Assembly (NCBI GenBank): GCA_017649745.1
Contig: JAGCGE010000187.1
Location: forward strand, 1 to 6,807
DNA from: Clostridiales bacterium
Lineage (GTDB): Bacteria > Bacillota_A > Clostridia > Saccharofermentanales > Saccharofermentanaceae
Direction: 5' to 3'
DNA length: 6,807 nucleotides
Within the stretch, counting starts at the first letter, position 1; every line of letters starts with the position of its first letter. Below, piece after piece: positions 1 through 6,209 of this stretch. Position numbers and translations under genes: made by a program. Under the pieces are notes generated by a model. That model saw only the letters and a program-made list of their open reading frames with translations. It was not told the DNA's origin and searched no databases.

Positions 1-1390
1 CAGGCTTGATAGAGATGATAGTTACAGTATCGATCCAGCTTGTATCAGGTGTAAGTTCCTTACCTACTGCAAAATCTCTTGTCTGCTCTGTAGGGAAAGA
101 GAACTCAACTGTACATACCATATCTGAGTAGTCAGGATAGATGCTGAAGATGACCTGACCTGCCTGGAGCTTATCGCCTTCACCAACGATGATATCGTTG
201 ATATTACCTGTTTCAGGTGCGAGGATCTCAACGAGGTCGATCGAAGCCTGCATCTTATCGATCTTCTCTTTTGTCTTCTCAAGTTTCTTCTGTGTAGCAA
301 CCTTAGTGTCTGCGTCTTTCTCAGCGTTGATGCCTTCCTTGACTTTTGCATCGGAAAGGTTCTTCTCAGCATCCGAAACAGACTTGTTAGCATTCTTAAG
401 TTCCTTCTCTGCCATATCGAGGGAAGAATCGCTCATAGAGCCTTCCTGGAGAGTAGCCTTAGCTTCTTCGATGATCTTATCAACATCAGCCTTCTTCTCT
501 GTTGCAGTTGAAACTCTTCCCTGCGCATCTGTGATGATAGCTTCAAGTGTTGCCTTCTCATCAAGAAGTTCCTGCTTCTTTGCTTCGCATTTCTCGACAG
601 TATCAAGATCTGCTGTTATGCTCTTGTTCTCTTCGCTTTCAGTTGTTGTAGGTTCTGTTGCGGATGTCTCAGTTGTAGACGTTTCTGATGTCTCTGACGT
701 ATCTGTTGTATCTGAAGGAGTCGTTGTAGGGATGAGCTTAAGATATTCGATCTTATCGTCGATCTTTGCGATATCCAGTTCGATCTCAGTGATCCTGATG
801 TTTGCTTCCTCTACTGTTGTTGAAGCAGCATTGATCTCTGCTTCAAGTGCCTCGGAAGAAGGTGTGAGTTCGTCGATAACAGCCTGTGCGTTATCATCCT
901 TGATCTCCTGCTCCTTGATCTTATTGATCTTTTCCTGAGCATCCTTAACGGAATCTTTTGCAGAATCAAGACTATCATTGTAAGCCTTGAGTGCATCTTC
1001 CTTAGGAGTTCTTGCATCGTACTCCATTTCCTTGCTCATTGACTCGTATGTATCGATAAGCTCGTCAAGATCTGTAGTATCTTCAACTGGCTCGAGCTCG
1101 ATAACGAGATCGTTCTTGCCTACATAATCATATGGTTCGTAATTGATGGACTTGATCTTACGTCCGTCAAGTTCTTCAGGAACCTTGTACTCTGTCTTAT
1201 TAGAACACTCGATCCTTCCCTTCGCTGTAGAAGTGGATGAGAGATTGCCCTGCTGTGAATATTCAGCAACTACCTTAGGAATAGTCGCATTCATGATAGT
1301 GTTCGAAAAGAATGTCAACAGGAGCATGATCGCTAGGAATGATACGATCGCCCTGATTACCCATCTTCTTGTCTTCTTTTTGTCAGCCAT
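1..1390 (-). CDS. HlyD/MacA-family membrane-fusion (adaptor) protein, C-terminus off window
   Basis: Reading the minus strand from ATG at 1390 gives 463 uninterrupted residues that run off base 1. Residues 1-9 are basic (MADKKKTRR) and 10-32 form a single N-terminal membrane anchor, so the rest lies outside the cell. Residues 55-100 look like the first half of a split lipoyl/barrel-sandwich domain. Residues 104-386 are Lys/Glu/Ala-rich coiled coil, interrupted at 221-254 by a Thr/Ser/Glu linker. Residues 387-417 (VEILAPETGNIN...VGEGDKLQAGQVI) are the classic second lipoyl half with the AP-x-x-G and GD-x-x-x-x-GQ signatures, and a beta-barrel domain begins at about 424. The family links inner-membrane exporters to outer components or stabilises MacB-type ABC exporters. 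GGAGG at 1403-1407 supports the start. The gene follows the MalG-type permease by 37 nt, so it is probably co-transcribed. Its transporter partner is not visible. Family is clear; cargo unknown. Confidence 0.87.
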   Translation of the reverse strand, partial: MADKKKTRRWVIRAIVSFLAIMLLLTFFSNTIMNATIPKVVAEYSQQGNLSSTSTAKGRIECSNKTEYKVPEELDGRKIKSINYEPYDYVGKNDLVIELEPVEDTTDLDELIDTYESMSKEMEYDARTPKEDALKAYNDSLDSAKDSVKDAQEKINKIKEQEIKDDNAQAVIDELTPSSEALEAEINAASTTVEEANIRITEIELDIAKIDDKIEYLKLIPTTTPSDTTDTSETSETSTTETSATEPTTTESEENKSITADLDTVEKCEAKKQELLDEKATLEAIITDAQGRVSTATEKKADVDKIIEEAKATLQEGSMSDSSLDMAEKELKNANKSVSDAEKNLSDAKVKEGINAEKDADTKVATQKKLEKTKEKIDKMQASIDLVEILAPETGNINDIIVGEGDKLQAGQVIFSIYPDYSDMVCTVEFSFPTEQTRDFAVGKELTPDTSWIDTVTIISIKP

Positions 1391-1402
1391 TTTAACTCAA
1401 CG

Positions 1403-1407
1403 CCTCC
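1403..1407 (-). promoter_or_regulatory. Ribosome binding site of the HlyD-like gene
   Basis: GGAGG on the minus strand lies 12 nt before the ATG at 1390. The spacing is slightly long, but there is no other in-frame start nearby with a better site, and the basic-then-hydrophobic N-terminus fits this start. Confidence 0.7.
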
Positions 1408-1427
1408 GATTATCTTTCTTTTGTAAT

Positions 1428-2498
1428 TTACTTAATTCCTGAATGCGATATACCTTCGACCAGATACTCTTCACCCCAGAGGAATATGAGGAGTGCCGGT
1501 ATCATATAAAGCGCCGAAGCCGCAAATGCTATTCCGATCTCCGCTTCGTTGATCTGCGATAGGAAGACCGACAAAGGTTGTTTCTGTTCATCTGTTAAAA
1601 GTACGAGCGGCTGCTCAACCATGTTCCAGTAGTCAATGAAAAGAAGGATGGCGAGCGCGAATATCGCACTTTTACATGTCGGGAGCGCTATCTTCGTGAA
1701 GATCTGCCACTCGGTAGCGCCGTCAAGTTTAGCAGCTTCTATATAAGAAGAAGGGATCTGTCTCATATACTTCGTAAGAAGGAAGCAGCTGAACGTCGAG
1801 AATATACCCGGAAGTATTATCGCCCAGAAACTATCCAGGATATGAAGGTGTTCCGAGATCATGTAGTTAGGAACGAGGGTTACCTGGAACGGCATGAGCA
1901 TCAAGATAACGTATGAGAAGAATAATATCTCTCTCCTTCTTCTTCGATATCTTGCAAAGCTATAGGAAGCAAGCGACGATACCGTGAGCTGTCCCAGTAC
2001 GATCGGAACTACCATGATAACGGAGTTCCAGAATTTAAGAAGATATGCCGGGCTCATGAAGAGAAGTGTCTTGTACTGCTCCAACGTTACCTTCTCTGGT
2101 ACGACTCGAAGTACCGGTGTCTTATCAAGATAAACAGCTCCTGTCTCTTTAGCATGTCCTGACAGACTCTGGAAGATGACTCCGTAGTTGTCCTGGATCT
2201 CAGCAGCCGACATAAATGAATTTATGAACGTGTAGAAGATCGGGACTAATGCCAGGATCGACGCTGCGATCGCTACTACTATTCCGATGCCCGTCGCTAC
2301 CTTGATCAGGAAATTACGTCTCGCGAGAACACCTGCTGCTCTTTTACGCTCTGACTTGAAATAATTGTCTCTCGCCTCAGGCGTCATTAGCGCGAACCGG
2401 CTTATCGGGATCTGCGTGGTCGAATAGACCTTACGTCTCGCCTGAGTTGCCGCGAGCCTTCGCTGTTCGCGTATTCTTTTCTCATAGATCTCTTCCAT
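1428..2498 (-). CDS. MalG-type carbohydrate ABC transporter permease
   Basis: A 356-residue inner-membrane permease of the binding-protein-dependent (CUT1-like) ABC importer class. Predicted membrane segments lie at about 65-93, 155-183, 190-212, 222-243, 276-292 and 322-344. The cytoplasmic EAA loop, which docks the ATPase, is canonical at residues 254-273: EAAKLDG, then nine residues, then IALP. The C-terminus GISHSGIK matches the family's usual ending. Two things are unusual: a basic N-terminal cytoplasmic extension of about 64 residues, making the protein longer than the usual 270-300, and a run of five arginines at about 185-189 in the loop after the second segment. The start is supported by GAGGAG at 2505-2510, and the previous gene's stop lies 3 nt upstream, so translation is probably coupled. 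It would form the channel with the MalF-type protein. Substrate cannot be read from sequence; sugar is inferred from family. Confidence 0.93.
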   Translation of the reverse strand: MEEIYEKRIREQRRLAATQARRKVYSTTQIPISRFALMTPEARDNYFKSERKRAAGVLARRNFLIKVATGIGIVVAIAASILALVPIFYTFINSFMSAAEIQDNYGVIFQSLSGHAKETGAVYLDKTPVLRVVPEKVTLEQYKTLLFMSPAYLLKFWNSVIMVVPIVLGQLTVSSLASYSFARYRRRRREILFFSYVILMLMPFQVTLVPNYMISEHLHILDSFWAIILPGIFSTFSCFLLTKYMRQIPSSYIEAAKLDGATEWQIFTKIALPTCKSAIFALAILLFIDYWNMVEQPLVLLTDEQKQPLSVFLSQINEAEIGIAFAASALYMIPALLIFLWGEEYLVEGISHSGIK

Positions 2499-2501
2499 TT
2501 A

Positions 2502-3449
2502 TTACTCCTCTATGTCTCCGCCGAACTTGGCTTCTGCGAAAAAGAGAAGTCCGACTATTATAATCATTGCTATACACATTACGATCGCACCGGCAGAAAG
2601 CTTCGAATAATCGAGATGCTGGAAAGCGTTATTCATGAAGTGCTGGAACATATAAAGTGTGTTGAACGGGTAGTCGCCCGTCAAAAGATATACTTCACGG
2701 AAGATCTTGAAGGAATTGATGAGTGACATGATTCCTACAAAGAAGATCGTGGAACTTAAGTAGTGCATCTTGATCGCGAAAAATCTCTTTAACGGACCTG
2801 CACCGTCCATCTTCGCAGACTCGATTACTTCATTAGGAATATTATTAAGAGCTGCGAGGAACAATACCATGTTATATCCGAGATTCTTCCATATAAACAT
2901 GATGAGGATTACGACCTGAGCATAAGAAGACTTAAGCCAGTCGATCTTATCTATTCCGAAAAGGCTTCCCATCCAACCGTTGATAACACCGTTATAACTG
3001 AAGAATACCTGCCAGATAAGAACGATGGAAGCAACCGGTACCATCATAGGGTTAAGAAGGATACTTCTGAAAACACTCTTACCAGGCATTCCGCTGTTAA
3101 GGAGGAGCGCTGCAAGGAGCGCAAGTATGATAGCGAGCGGAACAGCTATAAGTGCGAATGTAAATGTATTTTTTGAAGCGTCGCGGAAAGCAGGATTCGT
3201 TAATACTCTAACGTAGTTTGTAACTCCTACGAAATCCGTGTTGGTCGATGATTTCTGGAATGATGTCTTAAGGAGCATCAAGAGTGGAAGAAAGAAAAAC
3301 AGGAGCACACCTGCAAGACTTGGAAGGAGGTATCCTGTGAATACACCCCAATCGAGCATTTTTCTTCTTCTGTGGAGACGCCTTTTGCGTTTGGCAAGAT
3401 CCGCTTTCTTAAGGAGCGCATCTCCTTTTTTTTCTTGTACGTCTATCAT
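2502..3449 (-). CDS. MalF-type sugar ABC transporter permease
   Basis: A 315-residue inner-membrane permease, the partner of the MalG-type protein. A strongly basic N-terminus (residues 18-30, Lys/Arg/His-rich) precedes six predicted membrane segments at about 36-60, 95-118, 128-150, 176-200, 233-252 and 285-305. The family signature is seen in the GYLLPSLAGVLLFFFLPL start, the SILLNPMMVPVAS region and the EAA loop at 210-229. That loop reads ESAKMDG and then IKMH, so the usual closing LP is replaced by MH; the MalG partner keeps the canonical form. Length is normal for short MalF proteins (about 290-320). Its ribosome site is GAGGAAGG, 6 nt before the ATG. The 176-nt spacer upstream is structured, which suggests the permeases are made at lower levels than the binding protein. 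Family is confident; substrate is not determined. Confidence 0.93.
   Translation of the reverse strand: MIDVQEKKGDALLKKADLAKRKRRLHRRRKMLDWGVFTGYLLPSLAGVLLFFFLPLLMLLKTSFQKSSTNTDFVGVTNYVRVLTNPAFRDASKNTFTFALIAVPLAIILALLAALLLNSGMPGKSVFRSILLNPMMVPVASIVLIWQVFFSYNGVINGWMGSLFGIDKIDWLKSSYAQVVILIMFIWKNLGYNMVLFLAALNNIPNEVIESAKMDGAGPLKRFFAIKMHYLSSTIFFVGIMSLINSFKIFREVYLLTGDYPFNTLYMFQHFMNNAFQHLDYSKLSAGAIVMCIAMIIIVGLLFFAEAKFGGDIEE
2505..2510 (-). promoter_or_regulatory. Ribosome binding site of the MalG-type gene, inside the preceding gene
   Basis: GAGGAG overlaps the last codons of the MalF-type gene and sits 6 nt before the ATG at 2498. The upstream stop TAA (2502-2504) is followed at once by a second TAA and then the ATG, an arrangement expected for coupled translation of two permease subunits made in equal amounts. 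Confidence 0.75.
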
Positions 3450-3455
3450 TTCGAG

Positions 3456-3463
3456 CCTTCCTC
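3456..3463 (-). promoter_or_regulatory. Ribosome binding site of the MalF-type gene
   Basis: GAGGAAGG on the minus strand, 6 nt before the ATG at 3449. It fixes the start of the permease pair downstream of the structured spacer. Confidence 0.7.
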
Positions 3464-3499
3464 TGCTTATATATTCCTTATATCTTTCCCCATGTTCAG

Positions 3500-3529
3500 C
3501 CCTCCGACATAAAGGTTTACATCGGAAGG
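3500..3529 (-). other. Intercistronic RNA hairpin between binding-protein and permease genes
   Basis: On the minus-strand transcript CCTTCCGA (3529-3522) pairs with TCGGAGGG (3507-3500), with one G-U pair. The stem can extend inward to about 13 pairs (three of them wobble) around a loop ACCU. No U-tract follows (CTGAACATGGGG comes next), so it is not a standard intrinsic terminator. A position between a binding-protein gene and its permeases is typical for mRNA-stabilising or processing hairpins that raise binding-protein output, as known for malE-malF. That role is inferred here. Confidence 0.6.
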
Positions 3530-3550
3530 CCTTGGGACATAAAGTTCATT

Positions 3551-3589
3551 GTTCCTGTGGAACTACATATTAGACGATTTGTTTTCGTC
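3551..3589 (-). repeat. Two small inverted repeats in the intercistronic spacer
   Basis: GTTCC-TGT-GGAAC at 3551-3563 is a perfect 5-bp dyad with a 3-nt centre. GACGA at 3573-3577 pairs perfectly with TCGTC at 3585-3589 around a 7-nt loop. Both lie between the stop of the binding-protein gene and the larger hairpin at 3500-3529, so the untranslated spacer could fold into three consecutive hairpins. Each is short, and chance cannot be excluded for either one alone. Confidence 0.4.
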
Positions 3590-3625
3590 ATTTGTTCCCA
3601 CGACCGTTAATGCCGTTGTTTTGCC

Positions 3626-5962
3626 TCATTTGACAATGCTCTTGGCACGTTTAGTCATCGCTTTGATCGCACTGTCAAGATCAGTCTCGTCTCTGAAGTA
3701 CGGTCTCAATTCTTCCATTACTATTACTTCGACCGAGATATTCACATCCGACGAAGTATCTATACTGTCAAGAAGTTCAAGATATTTGTCTCCAAGTCCC
3801 GATTCAGGAACATAAAGTCCCAGGAACGGATACATATCTTCGGTGTAATAATCGTCATAATCATAATATTCAAGCTGCCTATACATGGCTTCGTCTGTCA
3901 TCTCAACCAATGCTTTCGCGGCATTCCTGTTTATAGGATTTGAAAGGCCGCTCTTAGCCTGAGACTCATCACTAAGGAAGTAATCAAGAAGTTCATAACA
4001 TCCGTCTTTTACTTCCGAATTCGAGAATATCGACAGATAATCATCGATCTCAGCTCTTATGCCTCTCGCATCGCCGGAAGGCAATCCCATGAGCTTTCCG
4101 CTGTCTCCGTAATAATTCACGTGGGCGAAGTCACTTAAGCCACCCAAACTAGTCCAGTACGCATCTTCAGCTTTAAGATCATCAAGATAGATTACAGAAC
4201 CGAATGATTCTGAACCTGCATCTACATCATTCTTAAAGAAATCGCACATTGCTCTGAATTCGTCAGAATCGAACTTAACCTTGCCGTCATCAACAAACAG
4301 ATCATATTCAACGCTAAAGCACTGTATGAACATCGCTTCTCTCGTCGTGGAATTGAGCGTGAATTCAAAACCGACACTGTTCTCGTCCAGGAAGGCGCTA
4401 TACTCATCAAAAGTAAAACCAACCTTATCCTCGTATCCATTTCCGTCAAGGTAGAGGCCGTTCAGAGTGAAGTTTAACGGAAATCCCTTAAGCTTACCGT
4501 CAACCTCACAGGATCCGATAATATCCCAGTAATACTTTGACTTGTCGAATCTGTCGCTATCGGTATATTTTGTAAGATCCTCCATATAGCCGTTCATCTT
4601 CTCAGTTTCACCGAATGAAGAACAGATGAGCATATCAGGACCCTCGTTCTTTTTAACAAGATTGCTTATATCTTCTATCGTCTGGCAATAGCTGATACTG
4701 GAAGCATATGCAGAAGCATCATTAGTAAGTTCGATATCACTGTTTTCGAGCGGATCTGAATAAGTACTGTAGATCAGCAGTTTCGCATAATATTTCTTAC
4801 TGTCTTTGTTAAACTCTTCGACCGCATCATATATTCCCGGATCGAGATAGGAATCGACCATCGCAATATCGATCACCTTCTTACCTGCATGCGGGTTACT
4901 GTCAGCCTTTTCGAAAATACAGAAGGAATAGTCGAGACCGAGTCCATCGTTGATCGGAGAATAATGCAAATAGGATATTACTGTCTTTTCAGGTGAACTA
5001 TATAAAACCTTCTCAAGACTGATATCTCCTCTGTCGAAATCTTCACAATCGTTAAAATCGATATAACTCTTGGCTTCGCCGTCTTCTATCGTATAGATAC
5101 CTGAAGAGTCAGCACCGTAGAGCTTATCATTCACACTTGAGTACTCATAGTTAAGATCGATCGGCTCATCGATCAGATCTGCTGTACCTTTTTCAGGATC
5201 AAGGCTGGCTCTTACATAGGAAACACCTGAAGGTCCGTATCCTTCTACGATCGCCTTACCGTCAATGGAATAAATGTCATTGATCTGGCTCATCGTTCCT
5301 ACGCCAAGAGATTTCGCAAGATTGATCGTAGAGATCTCCTCTCCATCCTTATATACGAATATCTTGGAAGATATCGAACCGCCTCCGAATGTCTGAGTAG
5401 AGATATAATCATAACCATCGATATTTTTAACCGAGACAACATAACTGTCATTGAAATTACTGTCGAGGTCTTTCAACTTGCCGATCTTCTTGAGTGTATC
5501 CGGATCGAGCTTTGCATAACAATATCCGTCATCATATGCATTATCCAATCCGGCAATAAAAGAATAGATACTTATTCCGTCTTCGCAAACTGCAAGGTAA
5601 GAGTTGCCGATAAATAACGGATCTATATCTAAAGCATCACTAATAGAGATACGATTTATTAAATTGCCATCAAGATCGAAACACATAATCTCCTCGGTAT
5701 CAATATAATCACGATTCTCGACACTGTATACAATGTAGAACCTGTCATTCATGAAAACCGGTTCACATTCAGCAGAGACGTAGACATAATCGTCCTTGTC
5801 ATATCCGGGGTCCAGATCTAAAGTCTTGGTAGTATACCAAGGATCATCGGCACTGATATAAGTTGTCTCACTTTTTTTGTTACATCCCGAAAAAACGGTA
5901 CAAGTACTGATCAGTAATGAGCTGATGAGCAACCCTGATGTAAACTTTGTAAAAAAGTTCAT
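3626..5962 (-). CDS. Lipoprotein: large N-terminal (propeller-like) domain fused to an ABC extracellular solute-binding domain
   Basis: A 778-residue exported lipoprotein. Residues 1-26 are a signal peptide, and C27 in VFSGC is the predicted lipidated cysteine (F at -3 is a little off consensus). Residues about 40-355 are rich in short strands with recurring Asp-x-Asp-Gly-type turns (MCFDLDGN, VYKDGEE, YTIEDGEA), which I read as a beta-propeller-like domain; this is an inference. From about 361 the protein follows the family 1 solute-binding pattern: KKVIDIAMVDSYLDPGIYDAVEEFN, then GPDMLICSSF (441-450) and MEDLTKYTD, GFPLNFTLNGLYLDGNG (493-509), ELLDYFLSDESQAK with GLSNPINRNAAKALV (657-686), and a C-terminal helical tail. 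Solute-binding proteins are usually 400-550 residues, so about 330 extra residues precede the binding fold. AAAGGAG 5 nt before the ATG fixes the start. It is the first gene of the operon and presumably delivers a carbohydrate ligand to the downstream permeases. Confidence 0.88.
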   Translation of the reverse strand: MNFFTKFTSGLLISSLLISTCTVFSGCNKKSETTYISADDPWYTTKTLDLDPGYDKDDYVYVSAECEPVFMNDRFYIVYSVENRDYIDTEEIMCFDLDGNLINRISISDALDIDPLFIGNSYLAVCEDGISIYSFIAGLDNAYDDGYCYAKLDPDTLKKIGKLKDLDSNFNDSYVVSVKNIDGYDYISTQTFGGGSISSKIFVYKDGEEISTINLAKSLGVGTMSQINDIYSIDGKAIVEGYGPSGVSYVRASLDPEKGTADLIDEPIDLNYEYSSVNDKLYGADSSGIYTIEDGEAKSYIDFNDCEDFDRGDISLEKVLYSSPEKTVISYLHYSPINDGLGLDYSFCIFEKADSNPHAGKKVIDIAMVDSYLDPGIYDAVEEFNKDSKKYYAKLLIYSTYSDPLENSDIELTNDASAYASSISYCQTIEDISNLVKKNEGPDMLICSSFGETEKMNGYMEDLTKYTDSDRFDKSKYYWDIIGSCEVDGKLKGFPLNFTLNGLYLDGNGYEDKVGFTFDEYSAFLDENSVGFEFTLNSTTREAMFIQCFSVEYDLFVDDGKVKFDSDEFRAMCDFFKNDVDAGSESFGSVIYLDDLKAEDAYWTSLGGLSDFAHVNYYGDSGKLMGLPSGDARGIRAEIDDYLSIFSNSEVKDGCYELLDYFLSDESQAKSGLSNPINRNAAKALVEMTDEAMYRQLEYYDYDDYYTEDMYPFLGLYVPESGLGDKYLELLDSIDTSSDVNISVEVIVMEELRPYFRDETDLDSAIKAMTKRAKSIVK

Positions 5963-5967
5963 TATAT

Positions 5968-5974
5968 CTCCTTT
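5968..5974 (-). promoter_or_regulatory. Ribosome binding site of the solute-binding lipoprotein gene
   Basis: AAAGGAG, 5 nt before the ATG at 5962. It is the strongest ribosome site in the operon, in keeping with the excess of binding protein over permease normal for such importers. Confidence 0.8.
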
Positions 5975-5976
5975 TG

Positions 5977-5996
5977 AGTCAACCCCTTCGTTGACT
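5977..5996 (-). promoter_or_regulatory. Perfect 7-bp dyad in the 5' leader (operator or leader hairpin)
   Basis: AGTCAAC (5977-5983) and GTTGACT (5990-5996) are perfect inverted repeats with a 6-nt centre. They lie between the predicted -10 box (6002-6007) and the ribosome binding site (5968-5974). On DNA this position, at or just after the start of transcription, suits a repressor operator. On RNA it would be a 7-bp hairpin 2 nt ahead of the ribosome site. The sequence does not decide between these. Confidence 0.5.
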
Positions 5997-6001
5997 TCAT
6001 C

Positions 6002-6032
6002 ATTATATTTCCGAGTAGTTAAGAAAAGTTAA
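6002..6032 (-). promoter_or_regulatory. Predicted operon promoter: TATAAT with upstream TTAACT direct repeat
   Basis: A perfect TATAAT lies at 6007-6002, giving a predicted transcript start near 5995 and a leader of about 33 nt. No good TTGACA -35 is found at 16-18 bp. Instead TTAACT occurs twice (6032-6027 and 6022-6017), exactly 10 bp apart, with the nearer copy 9 bp from the -10 box. A weak -35 with helically phased direct repeats is the usual look of a promoter activated by an OmpR/PhoB-type response regulator; TTAACA-type repeats are known for PhoP boxes in Bacillus. Activator identity is inferred only. Confidence 0.5.
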
Positions 6033-6119
6033 AGAAAGGAATAAGATTTGTTTATTCGCATTACTTTTCTATCCTATACGTCGATTATGCTCTCCATTGC
6101 ATCTTCGTGCCATCTATAT

Positions 6120-6158
6120 CGATTACAAATCGGCTGTTTTTCTTACATTTTTGTAATC
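6120..6158. promoter_or_regulatory. Cluster of TTACA/TGTAA half-sites with nested dyads
   Basis: GATTACAAA (6121-6129) and TTTGTAATC (6150-6158) form a perfect 9-bp inverted repeat with a 20-nt centre. Nested in it are CGATT-ACA-AATCG (6120-6132) and TTACA-TTTT-TGTAA (6143-6156). TTACA starts at 6123 and again at 6143, 20 bp apart, about two helical turns. This suggests binding of a dimeric regulator upstream of the operon promoter, although the surrounding DNA is AT-rich. Confidence 0.4.
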
Positions 6159-6170
6159 AAGTATCTTTTA

Positions 6171-6209
6171 GAATAAGCATAATAAGGCCGCTTTCAGATA
6201 AAAGCGGCC
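6171..6209 (-). terminator. Intrinsic terminator after manC
   Basis: On the minus strand GGCCGCTTT and AAAGCGGCC form a perfect 9-bp GC-rich stem with a 6-nt loop (6209-6186), followed by the T-rich tail TTATTATGCTTATTC. It begins 13 nt after the manC stop. It separates the manC transcript from the ABC operon, which therefore needs its own promoter. Confidence 0.85.

Noticed and set aside
189..938. A 249-codon open frame on the plus strand
   Set aside because: It lies antisense to the HlyD-like gene; its Ser-rich content is the shadow of that gene's coiled-coil and Thr/Ser-rich codons, and it shows no family resemblance.
3500..3529. Hairpin as an intrinsic terminator of the binding-protein gene
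   Set aside because: No U-tract follows the stem on the transcribed strand, and the permeases downstream have no convincing promoter of their own.
3238..3815. Plus-strand open frames across the MalF start, the spacer and the binding-protein end
   Set aside because: They overlap well-supported minus-strand genes and have no recognisable domain.
6098..6112. Sigma-54-like element TGGCACG...TGCA upstream of the operon
   Set aside because: The distance between the GG and GC elements is one base shorter than the strict sigma-54 spacing, and no enhancer-binding regulator is in view.
6069..6113. A 14-codon minus-strand frame in the regulatory gap
   Set aside because: It has no ribosome binding site and no recognisable leader-peptide codon pattern.
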